Shown here piece after piece: positions 24,505 through 32,647 of a DNA stretch of 64,000 bases (the first letter of the stretch is position 1; the number at the start of each line of letters is the position of its first letter). A program made the translations under genes and the position numbers. The stretch is from Fabrea salina (Eukaryota > Ciliophora > Heterotrichea > Heterotrichida > Fabreidae). Where the stretch lies: assembly GCA_022984795.1 (NCBI GenBank), contig JALIHJ010000018.1:234492-298491 (forward strand), given 5' to 3'. The notes beneath the pieces were generated by a model. That model searched no databases, had not been told where the DNA came from, and saw only the letters and a list, made by a program, of their open reading frames with translations.

Positions 24505-26334
24505 ATGGAAAGTCTGAAAAAGAAGAACTTAGTCAGCTCTGCCCGTGAAGCCCAAAAATTCCAAAGGACTCCTCAGAACTTCTCAGTTCCTCCTTACTCC
24601 AAAACTTTTTTTTCTGAGTTAAGCAAACAAGTTCCTAGAAAACACCCAACGTACTCTCCCTTAATTCCTATAACAAAAAGCTTCCAACCAAACACTAAGT
24701 TCAGGCAACCAACTACTTCTCCCAAGACTCCTGAAAAGTTCACTCAAAGAGTTTCAATACAAGTTCCTGTGAGACTTCCTTACGAGTCTCGCAAAACTCT
24801 AGGTTTTCCAAGTCAAGGCTTAGAAGAAAGCCTAAAGGTAGTCAGCAAGTATGACTACGAAGTCACCCCTAGTTTACTAGAAATCCAAGTTCCTCTTAAA
24901 AGAGCTATGCGCAAAAGAGACTGGGTTCAAAGGGCCCGCAGAAACATTTCTAAGGACTTCTCTAACTTCATCAACGCTTCAAACGGAATAACCGTCCGTC
25001 CCAGCGCTTTCAGGTACAGGTACTACTTGGGAAAAGGCAACAACAGTCCTGCCGTTAAAAAGTGTTTTTCCAGTCGTTGGTGGTGGTTGCCCGTCAACGA
25101 ACACCAACTCAAAAGTGCCAACTTAGTTTGGACCCAGGGACTCCGCAGTGAGTACTCAAACTCCATTGTTACTCTTCACAAGGTCCCCTTTAAAGTAGAC
25201 GAGAGTTCACTAGGCAAGTCTGTGGAGTGCAGAGTTATTTACGAAAGCAAAACTAAAACAGAAAGCACTGTAGACATTTCTTCGTTGGGGTTTGACTTAG
25301 TCACTAAAAGCGAACACTACTCAGGACTCAAAGACAGGGAAATTTGGGACGCACAAGAAACCAAAACCCAAAACCGATTTGAATGCTTTTTCGAACTAGC
25401 TGACAAAAAGTACTTGTACAAGAATATGAAGGAGTACTACAATGCTTTAGGAGAAAACGTTTTTGACTACCTGCCCTTGACCTTCCACGTAGAGAGTCCT
25501 GAAGACCCTGAATTCAAAGAGTTCCAGAAGTACTTAGAAAGTAACCAGTCCACAACCTGGATCCTCAAACCTGGTGAAAACACCAACCGAGGAAACGGAA
25601 TTAAGATCTGCAACTCTTTAGAGCAGATCAAAGAAGAACTCCGAAACAACCCCTACCCTAAAACAGGAGAACACACCTTCATCATACAAGAGTACCTTGC
25701 AAACCCTTTGTTGATCAACAGAAGGAAGTTCGACATCAGGTGCTTTGCTTTGCTTACAAGCGTCAACGGAGTTACACAAGGTTACTTCTACAAAGAAGGG
25801 TACCTGCGCACTAGTTGCAGAGAGTACAACTCCCAAAACATACTAGACCCCTTCATCCACCTCACTAACGACGCTGTCCAGAAAAAAGCCGAAGACTACG
25901 GCAAATTTGAAAAAGGAAACAAAGTCTCCTACAGCGACTTCCAAAAGTACTTGGAAACCAAAACGGACTACCGAGTGGACTTCACAGCTGAAGTTCTTCC
26001 TAACATAAAAAAGATGGTGCAGGACACTTTCAAAGCTGTGTATCGTAAAGTAAACGTTAACAACCGGGCCCACCAGTTCGAGATATTTGGCTACGATTTC
26101 ATTCTTGACGACACTTTGCAGCCCTGGCTGATAGAAGTCAACTCCAACCCTTGCCTTGAGTTCTCTTCTTCAATACTATCCAGAATAATCCCTGCAATGC
26201 TTGAAAACGCCTTTATAATAGCAGTCGACCCTGTGTTTCCTGAGCCTCTTAACCACAAAAAGTCTTTCCTCAGCTCTGAACTCATTAGAGAAAACAAGTT
26301 CGAACTCATTTTCAACGAAGTAAATACTAATTAA
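24505..26334 (+). CDS. Tubulin tyrosine ligase-like enzyme (TTLL; glycylase or glutamylase)
   Basis: 609 residues. An unstructured basic N-terminus (~1-120) precedes the TTL domain. ATP-grasp motifs are clear: TTWILKPGENTNRGNGIKIC, then FIIQEYLANPLLINRRKFDIR, then DPFIHLTNDAVQKK and the magnesium-site end FGYDFILDDTLQPWLIEVNSNP. The enzyme adds glutamate or glycine chains to tubulin tails in cilia. The H-L-T-N segment and the long N-terminal region resemble the TTLL3/8/10 glycylase group more than TTLL glutamylases, but I cannot decide. Confidence 0.93.
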   Translation: MESLKKKNLVSSAREAQKFQRTPQNFSVPPYSKTFFSELSKQVPRKHPTYSPLIPITKSFQPNTKFRQPTTSPKTPEKFTQRVSIQVPVRLPYESRKTLGFPSQGLEESLKVVSKYDYEVTPSLLEIQVPLKRAMRKRDWVQRARRNISKDFSNFINASNGITVRPSAFRYRYYLGKGNNSPAVKKCFSSRWWWLPVNEHQLKSANLVWTQGLRSEYSNSIVTLHKVPFKVDESSLGKSVECRVIYESKTKTESTVDISSLGFDLVTKSEHYSGLKDREIWDAQETKTQNRFECFFELADKKYLYKNMKEYYNALGENVFDYLPLTFHVESPEDPEFKEFQKYLESNQSTTWILKPGENTNRGNGIKICNSLEQIKEELRNNPYPKTGEHTFIIQEYLANPLLINRRKFDIRCFALLTSVNGVTQGYFYKEGYLRTSCREYNSQNILDPFIHLTNDAVQKKAEDYGKFEKGNKVSYSDFQKYLETKTDYRVDFTAEVLPNIKKMVQDTFKAVYRKVNVNNRAHQFEIFGYDFILDDTLQPWLIEVNSNPCLEFSSSILSRIIPAMLENAFIIAVDPVFPEPLNHKKSFLSSELIRENKFELIFNEVNTN

Positions 26335-26340
26335 TACAAT

Positions 26341-26763
26341 ATGAAGAAAAGTCTAACAAGGGACTTTGTGCTAGACTGCATGTCCACTAAAAGCAGAATG
26401 ACTGAGTACAACGGACTCCAAGACCAGAACTTAAAGTACTTTTTTTCTTCTCCTAAGAGGAAAAAGGACCTTCTCAAGAAAGGCATTATCTCTCCCAAGG
26501 ACTCCTATGCCAAGTTGCCTCCAATCATTCCTCCCTATACCCCTGAAAACCCTTTTCCCAAACTCCTCAACAACCCTTCTAAAAAGAGGAAATTTCAGAA
26601 GCATAGACCTCTTCCTTCCAAAAACTTCCAAAATGCTTTCAGAAATTACGAGGTCGCTACTTCCAAAAAAAGAATCAAAAAGTCTTCAAAATCTGTACCT
26701 TCTGCAAAACCTGACGTCCTCGACCCCATTCCTGAACCTGCCACTGAAACTAACGTTCTTTAG
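26341..26763 (+). CDS. Small basic protein of unknown function
   Basis: 140 residues, very rich in Lys, Pro and Ser, mostly disordered, no hydrophobic segment. Short KKR clusters (PSKKRKFQKHRPLP, KKRIKKSSKS) could be nuclear signals or microtubule-binding patches. Its ATG is 6 nt after the TTLL stop on the same strand, so the two might share a transcript and a cytoskeletal role; this is inference. No family is recognised. Confidence 0.6.
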   Translation: MKKSLTRDFVLDCMSTKSRMTEYNGLQDQNLKYFFSSPKRKKDLLKKGIISPKDSYAKLPPIIPPYTPENPFPKLLNNPSKKRKFQKHRPLPSKNFQNAFRNYEVATSKKRIKKSSKSVPSAKPDVLDPIPEPATETNVL

Positions 26764-26800
26764 ATAAATAAGCTTCTAGTCATCTGTGGTTAAGTTATTA

Positions 26801-27673
26801 CTAGCTAAGTTTCTCAATAACCTTCTTCAAGACCCTAGGTTTTATTTTCAAATCTGAGTCTTTGAGTTCTTCATATACATACAAAAAAGCTATACTCCTA
26901 GCCATGCTTCCTTCCTGCAACTTGGGTATTGTTTTTGCTAACTTCAAAATGTAGTTCTTGCTTCTAATTACTTTCAAACACCAAAAGTCTTTGCAAGCGG
27001 TAAATTCCCTTTGGATGCAGGGTTTCAAGGCCATAGGTCCACAGAGAAAAATATTTAAACAAAAAGTAAGTATACTCATTAGTCCCAGTGGAAGCACCAT
27101 CAAGCACCAAAAGTCCCCTGGAGGAATGTAAACCTTTTCCTTAAACATCACTTCTACAAATGAACTCCCCTCAAGTGGGGGACCTTCATTGACTTTGGAA
27201 AGGTTGGATTCACCCGAGGGGTCATTCAGCCACCACTTGCAGTTAACAGTTCCTCCTTTGGGAAAAGAGCTTCTTTCAGATAAAGGGCTGCAAAGCCACC
27301 TGGGCAGGCAGAGTATTTTATTCGCACTTTGGTACCTTGCGTAGCTGTAGGGGTAGTAGTAAGTCCTGTTATAAGAGTCATCGTGAGCACCAATTGTAAT
27401 AGAGTCACTGTACCTGTCTGAGAAACAAGCATAACCTTCTGCGCTAAGACCATCAATGTCAAGCCCAACCTTGTACAAATAGTACTCATGGTTGTCGTCA
27501 CCATCAAAGTGGTAATAATTATCATCCCAAACTTTACACAACGACTCATCTTTCCAATTCCTTGTAAGGAAGGGATGGTATATTCCAAAGTAGATCCCAG
27601 CCCAAATAGGGAACCCAATTAAAAACAATACTGAGTTTACTAAAACACCTATTTCCCAAAATTTTGATGCCAT
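26801..27673 (-). CDS. Membrane protein of unknown function, two membrane helices
   Basis: 290 residues from the Met before ASKFWEIG. A further Met nine codons upstream (27700) is possible but would lie 8 nt from the previous gene's stop. One helix lies near the N-terminus (VLVNSVLFLIGFPIWAGIYFG) and one near residue 200 (FWCLMVLPLGLMSILTFCLN). The ~170 residues between are Tyr-, Asp- and Cys-rich and contain NRT, a possible glycosylation site, so this loop probably faces the lumen or outside. The C-terminal ~75 residues are basic and cytosolic. No family is recognised. Confidence 0.65.
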   Translation of the reverse strand: MASKFWEIGVLVNSVLFLIGFPIWAGIYFGIYHPFLTRNWKDESLCKVWDDNYYHFDGDDNHEYYLYKVGLDIDGLSAEGYACFSDRYSDSITIGAHDDSYNRTYYYPYSYARYQSANKILCLPRWLCSPLSERSSFPKGGTVNCKWWLNDPSGESNLSKVNEGPPLEGSSFVEVMFKEKVYIPPGDFWCLMVLPLGLMSILTFCLNIFLCGPMALKPCIQREFTACKDFWCLKVIRSKNYILKLAKTIPKLQEGSMARSIAFLYVYEELKDSDLKIKPRVLKKVIEKLS

Positions 27674-27708
27674 TTTAGTTATTGACAGAAATCTAGACAA
27701 AGTCTTTA

Positions 27709-29013
27709 TTAGTCACTTTTATTTTTAGTTTCTTCCAAAAACATAGCTATTCCTGCAATCACCAAAAACAAAAAAGAACTGTTAACCACCACAAAACTAA
27801 CTCCTCCTGTGTCCAAAAGAGTCCCTGTGATCATAGGACTCAGCAAAGCCCCGCACCTCGAAAAACCCATTAAAAAGCCCATCCCCAAGGACCTTCCGTA
27901 AGTAGGGTAACTTTCTGGAGTGATTGCGTACAACCCTGATATAGCCAAGTTGACTGCACAGGCAAATAACAAACTCACCAAGTTTATTAACCAAAAATCA
28001 GTGGTGGAAGAGAACCCAAGAATAAACATACTCATTCCCAAGAACCCAAGAGTAATGGTGTGTTTTCTGCCCAAAAAAGAATCTATGGACTTGGCTCCCA
28101 GTAACTTCCCAGGGATACTGCCTACTTGCTGCAGAGTAATAATAATGTACTTTTCGAGTTTGGACTCCATAGGAAGCAGTCTAGGCATGAACATCGTGAT
28201 TCCTTGAATCGCCAAAAAAGTCAAGAAAAATATACTCATCAGCAACAAAGTAGACTTCTTCAAAGGGTGCTTAAACAACGACCCGAACCCCAACTTCTGG
28301 TTAGTTTGGGGTTTTTCAAGTTTGTCCAACTGGGGAGTTTTGTCTCCGTTGAACTCAGCTATTTCCCTGACCACTTTTCCGAAGTCTTCAAGTTTGTTTT
28401 GTTGGTACAGAAACATAGGACTCTCCTTCAGAAAAGTTCTCAGGTAAGTAAAGCACAGGTGCACTGAAAACAGAGTCACTGCAATCAACCTCCAGTTTTC
28501 GACTTGGCGGAACTCCCAGTATTCAAGTCCCAGGGCTATTGAGTACACCAGCCCTGCACCTAAGTTCATCGCTATAGCTAGTAAAGCTAAGTACTTCCTG
28601 CTAGTTTTGGGGATGCTTTCCATGAGCAAAGAGTTAGTGACAGCTAAGTCAGCCCCAGACCCCACTCCCAAGACTAAAAACCCCAAACAAACTTGGTAGA
28701 AGTTCCTTGCCACTACCAAAGCTAAAAGTCCTGCTAAAATCAAGTAACTAGAGTTCTTAAAGATCTTTTCTCTCCCCAGTTTGTCTGCTCTGCTGCCCAA
28801 AAATCCCCCTGAAAGCAACAAACCCATGTTCAGTCCTGCCCCCAGTATTCCTTTTTGTGCGTTAGAAATCTCAGGCATCGAGGGGATTATCAAAGATATA
28901 AGCATTGCAGAGCCTATTCCAATCGCCACTGCTTCACAACACACTACAAACAAAAGCTTCTGGTACTTCCGGAAACCCAAGTTTTCCAGAACATTTTCAG
29001 CTGAAATACTCAT
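27709..29013 (-). CDS. Major facilitator superfamily transporter (SV2/organic-ion or sugar porter type)
   Basis: 434 residues from the Met of MSISAENVLENLGFRKYQ. About twelve membrane helices can be drawn. The loop 2-3 signature is GGFLGSRADKLGREKIF (pattern G-x3-D-x-x-G-R-[K/R]), and the helix 4 segment is LGVGSGADLAVTNSLLMESIP, as in SV2/SLC22-type carriers. The central loop (FNGDKTPQLDKLEKPQTN) is cytosolic. The substrate is not readable. The start codon faces that of 5-oxoprolinase with just 4 nt between them, which supports this Met over the one 17 codons upstream, since that one would lie inside the neighbour's coding region. Confidence 0.9.
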   Translation of the reverse strand: MSISAENVLENLGFRKYQKLLFVVCCEAVAIGIGSAMLISLIIPSMPEISNAQKGILGAGLNMGLLLSGGFLGSRADKLGREKIFKNSSYLILAGLLALVVARNFYQVCLGFLVLGVGSGADLAVTNSLLMESIPKTSRKYLALLAIAMNLGAGLVYSIALGLEYWEFRQVENWRLIAVTLFSVHLCFTYLRTFLKESPMFLYQQNKLEDFGKVVREIAEFNGDKTPQLDKLEKPQTNQKLGFGSLFKHPLKKSTLLLMSIFFLTFLAIQGITMFMPRLLPMESKLEKYIIITLQQVGSIPGKLLGAKSIDSFLGRKHTITLGFLGMSMFILGFSSTTDFWLINLVSLLFACAVNLAISGLYAITPESYPTYGRSLGMGFLMGFSRCGALLSPMITGTLLDTGGVSFVVVNSSFLFLVIAGIAMFLEETKNKSD

Positions 29014-29017
29014 TATA
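29014..29017. promoter_or_regulatory. 4-nt divergent gap (CAT-TATA-ATG)
   Basis: The start codons of the MFS and oxoprolinase genes are separated by the four bases TATA, forming the perfect 10-bp palindrome CATTATAATG. There is no room for separate promoters or 5' leaders, so each mRNA must begin within or extend into the other gene's coding region, or start at the ATG. Confidence 0.8.
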
Positions 29018-32000
29018 ATGGCTTCTAGTTTCCGCTTTGCAATTGACAGAGGAGGAACTTTCACAGATATTTTCTGTGAGTACCTAGACAGCGAGTCCCA
29101 GCTCCAGCACAGGGTTCTGAAACTCCTAAGTGAAGACCCCCAAAACTACAAAGACGCCCCCACTGAAGGCATCAGACGCATTTTGGAAGAGGCTACAGGG
29201 GAGTCTTTTCCCAAGGACTTGCCTATAAATGCTTCCAAAATCGAGTGGATTCGCATGGGAACTACAGTGGCAACTAATGCTTTACTGGAAAGAAAAGGCG
29301 AAAACATTGCACTCTTAATCACTGAAGGCTTCAAAGACCTGCTTTTAATAGGCAACCAGTCCCGACCCCACATATTTGCACTCAACATCCAAAGAAGCTC
29401 CAAACTCTTCCAAGAAGTCATTGAAGTCCAAGAAAGAGTTAAACTAACCACTAACTCTACAAACTCAATAAGGGGCATCACAGGGGAGTCCTTTGAGGTG
29501 ACAAAGCCTCTTAACAAGGAAAAGCTCAGAGAAGACCTCCAAAGACTTTTGTCCAAAAACATCACAAGCATTGCTGTAGCCCTAGCACACTCCTACTCCT
29601 TCACTGAACACGAAACTCAGGTCAAACAACTAGCCCAAGAACTAGGCTTCAAGCACATTTCGCTTTCAAGTGAAATAATGCCAATGACTAAGCTAGTTCC
29701 CAGAGCTTCAACTGCTACTGTGGACGCTTATTTAACTCCTAAAATCCAAGAGTACATTTCTGGGTTCTGTAGTGGGTTCGACCAAAACCTAGCTAACGTC
29801 AAAGTGCTTTTCATGCAGTCTGACGGAGGCTTGGCACCTGTAGGGGAGTTCATAGGGAGCCGGGCAATCCTTTCAGGTCCAGCAGGAGGAGTCATTGGGT
29901 TCTCACAAACCTCGCCGTCTCCAGTGATAGGTTTTGACATGGGAGGAACTTCTACAGACGTTTCGCGGTACGCTGGCAACTTAGAACACTTGTTTGAGAC
30001 CCAAATATCTGGAATTGACCTGTTGTCTCCTCACTTGGACATAAGTACAGTAGCTGCAGGAGGGGGTTCTCGGCTTTTTTTCCGCAGTGGACTCTACGTA
30101 GTTGGCCCTGAGTCTGCTGGAGCTCACCCAGGTCCACTTTGCTACAAGAAAGATGGGTACTTAACCATCACTGACGCCAACCTTGTTTTGGGAAGACTTC
30201 TTCCAGAGTACTTTCCCAAGATTTTCGGACCTAATGAAGACGAGGCCCTTGATTACGCTGAGTCTTACTCAGGCATGCAAAAACTCACCCAAGAAATCAA
30301 CTCTTTCCAAGGAACTTCTTTGACTCCAGAACAAGTAGCTTTGGGCTTCATCAAAGTTGCCAATGAAAGCATGTGCAGACCTATAAGGGCCAAAACCTCC
30401 GGAAGGGGGTACAACCCTAGCAAGCACACTCTGTCATGCTTTGGAGGGGCAGGAGGCCAGCACGCTTGCAGCATTGCTAGGAACTTAGGGATTCAAAAAG
30501 TAGTAGTGCATAAGTACTCAGGAATTCTAAGTGCTTACGGTTTAGGACTTGCTGACGTAGCTGCGGAGGAACAACACCCTGTGGTTTCTAAACTTACTCC
30601 AGAAGTAAAGGTCAAAGCCTCAGAACTAGCTGCAGTCGTTGAAAACCGACTCAAAGCCCAGGGCTTCGAAAGTGTTGAAATCCAAGAATACCTCCACATG
30701 AGGTTTTCTGGAACCGACACAATAATACCAGTGCCGTTTGGAGAGGACCCCCACAGGAGCTTTAAAGAAACTTACCAACAAGAGTACGGCTTCTGCTTGA
30801 CTGGAAGAGACATAATAGTGGACGACTTAAGAGTCAGAGGCTTGGGCAAAGCCAAGCAAGTCCAAGAACCCCAGATCAGCGAAAGGCCACCAGCCAGTCC
30901 ACTAGGCTTTGCTTGTACTTGGTTTGAAACCCAAGAAGGCTGTGAAAAACTAGAGACTCCAGTCTACCTTTTGGAACACTTAGCTCCTCACCAAGAAATA
31001 AAAGGCCCTGCTGTAATTCTGAACCAAATAAGCACTGTGCTTGTGGAGCCCAACTGCACTGCCGTGAACACTATGTTTGGCAACTTAGAAATAAAGGTAG
31101 AAGCAGCTTCTTCCCAAGTGTCTAAAGAGCTAGACTTGATCCAATTGTCTTTGTTTTCTCACAGGTTCATGAGCATTGCTGAGCAAATGGGCAAAACTCT
31201 GCAGAGAATATCCATTTCAACTAACATCAAAGAGCGTCTAGACTTTTCTTGTGCAATTTTCAGTCCAGACGGCAGCTTAGTAGCTAACGCTCCGCACTTG
31301 CCTGTACACTTGGGCGCCATGGGCGAAGCTGTGAAAGCACAAATTAGGCTGTTGGGAGACTCTTGGAAGGAAGGAGAAGTTGTGGTGTCGAACCACCCCT
31401 CTGCAGGGGGCTCCCACCTACCTGACATCACAGTGATTACGCCAGTTTACTCCAACAACAACATTGAGTTCTACGTTGCAAGCAGAGGACACCATGCAGA
31501 CATAGGAGGGATTTCTCCTGGGTCAATGCCTCCTTTTTCTCGGTTTTTGTCTGAAGAAGGAATAGCTGTTAAGTCTTTCAAGCTAGTCAAACAAGGAGAG
31601 TTCGACGAAGCTGGACTGAGGCAACTCTTTAGAGAAAGCAGGTGCATTGAAGACAACGTAAGTGACTTAAAAGCACAAATTGCTGCCAACAACAAAGGAA
31701 TTGGACTGCTGAAAGAACTCATCCAGGAGTATGGACTTGAAGTAGTGCAGAGTTACATGAAGTACATCCAAGAAGCTGCAGAACAAAGCGTCAAGGACAT
31801 GCTTAAAAAGATTTCTTCGGAAGCAGTGAGTTTGGAAGCAGAAGACTATATGGACGACGGAACACCTATTCACTTGAAAATTGACATTAGGGAAAACCAC
31901 ACTGCCCACTTCGACTTCCAAGGAACTGGCTACCAAGTACTTAGCAACTTAAACACCCCCGAAGCAGTTGTGAAGTCTGCTGTGATCTACTGCTTAAGGT

Positions 32001-32647
32001 GCTTAGTAGACACAGAAATTCCTCTTAACCAAGGGTGTTTGGATCCTATTTCAATTTCTATTCCAAAGGGTTCTATTTTGTCGCCTTCCGAAACTGCTGC
32101 TATAGTTGGAGGCAACGTACTCACTTCCCAACGAGTCACAGACGTGATTTTCAAAGCCTTTGGTGCAGTGGCAGCTTCACAGGGCTGCATGAACAACTTT
32201 ACCTTTGGGAACCAAAACTTTGGGTTTTACGAAACTATAGCTGGAGGTGCGGGTGCAGGGAAAGACTTCCACGGAGAGTCAGGAGTCCAAACCCATATGA
32301 CCAACACCCGCATCACAGACGTAGAAGTTATGGAAAGGAGGTACCCAGTCGTTGTGAGGGAGTTTAGTTTGAGGAAAGGAAGTGGAGGCAAAGGACTTTT
32401 CTGTGGAGGAGACGGAGTGGTCAGGGACATTGAGTTCCTGGAAGAAATGGACGTAGGAATTCTAAGTGAAAGAAGGGCTTTCAGTCCCTACGGACTCAAA
32501 GGAGGAGAACCTGGGATGCCTGGACTCAACTTGTGGGTCAGAGACAACACTTTTGTGAACATGGGTGCTAAAAACGTTTGCCACGTGAGTAAAGGAGACA
32601 GAGTAATCATCTGCACTCCGGGAGGCGGAGGTTACGGTAAAGCTTAA
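29018..32647 (+). CDS. OPLAH: 5-oxoprolinase, ATP-hydrolysing
   Basis: 1209 residues from the ATG before ASSFRFAIDRGGTFTDIF; the open frame extends further upstream but through the divergent MFS gene. The first half is a hydantoinase A domain with an actin/hexokinase-type ATP site (FAIDRGGTFTDI; VIGFDMGGTSTDVSRY). GSRLFFRSGLYVVGPESAG and CFGGAGGQHACSIA complete it. The second half is a hydantoinase B domain (VVVSNHPSAGGSHLPDIT; FYVASRGHHADIGGISPGSMPP; ending VIICTPGGGGYGKA). It opens 5-oxo-proline to glutamate in the gamma-glutamyl cycle of glutathione turnover, in the cytosol. Length is close to that of animal and fungal enzymes. Its TAA stop lies inside a TTAA that also holds the ligase stop. 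Confidence 0.96.
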   Translation: MASSFRFAIDRGGTFTDIFCEYLDSESQLQHRVLKLLSEDPQNYKDAPTEGIRRILEEATGESFPKDLPINASKIEWIRMGTTVATNALLERKGENIALLITEGFKDLLLIGNQSRPHIFALNIQRSSKLFQEVIEVQERVKLTTNSTNSIRGITGESFEVTKPLNKEKLREDLQRLLSKNITSIAVALAHSYSFTEHETQVKQLAQELGFKHISLSSEIMPMTKLVPRASTATVDAYLTPKIQEYISGFCSGFDQNLANVKVLFMQSDGGLAPVGEFIGSRAILSGPAGGVIGFSQTSPSPVIGFDMGGTSTDVSRYAGNLEHLFETQISGIDLLSPHLDISTVAAGGGSRLFFRSGLYVVGPESAGAHPGPLCYKKDGYLTITDANLVLGRLLPEYFPKIFGPNEDEALDYAESYSGMQKLTQEINSFQGTSLTPEQVALGFIKVANESMCRPIRAKTSGRGYNPSKHTLSCFGGAGGQHACSIARNLGIQKVVVHKYSGILSAYGLGLADVAAEEQHPVVSKLTPEVKVKASELAAVVENRLKAQGFESVEIQEYLHMRFSGTDTIIPVPFGEDPHRSFKETYQQEYGFCLTGRDIIVDDLRVRGLGKAKQVQEPQISERPPASPLGFACTWFETQEGCEKLETPVYLLEHLAPHQEIKGPAVILNQISTVLVEPNCTAVNTMFGNLEIKVEAASSQVSKELDLIQLSLFSHRFMSIAEQMGKTLQRISISTNIKERLDFSCAIFSPDGSLVANAPHLPVHLGAMGEAVKAQIRLLGDSWKEGEVVVSNHPSAGGSHLPDITVITPVYSNNNIEFYVASRGHHADIGGISPGSMPPFSRFLSEEGIAVKSFKLVKQGEFDEAGLRQLFRESRCIEDNVSDLKAQIAANNKGIGLLKELIQEYGLEVVQSYMKYIQEAAEQSVKDMLKKISSEAVSLEAEDYMDDGTPIHLKIDIRENHTAHFDFQGTGYQVLSNLNTPEAVVKSAVIYCLRCLVDTEIPLNQGCLDPISISIPKGSILSPSETAAIVGGNVLTSQRVTDVIFKAFGAVAASQGCMNNFTFGNQNFGFYETIAGGAGAGKDFHGESGVQTHMTNTRITDVEVMERRYPVVVREFSLRKGSGGKGLFCGGDGVVRDIEFLEEMDVGILSERRAFSPYGLKGGEPGMPGLNLWVRDNTFVNMGAKNVCHVSKGDRVIICTPGGGGYGKA

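Noticed and set aside
27674-27700. Upstream Met for the two-helix membrane protein (start at 27700)
   Set aside because: It would leave 8 bases to the preceding stop and adds nine residues without a clear role. The Met at 27673 is preferred, though in this genome an 8-base gap is not impossible.
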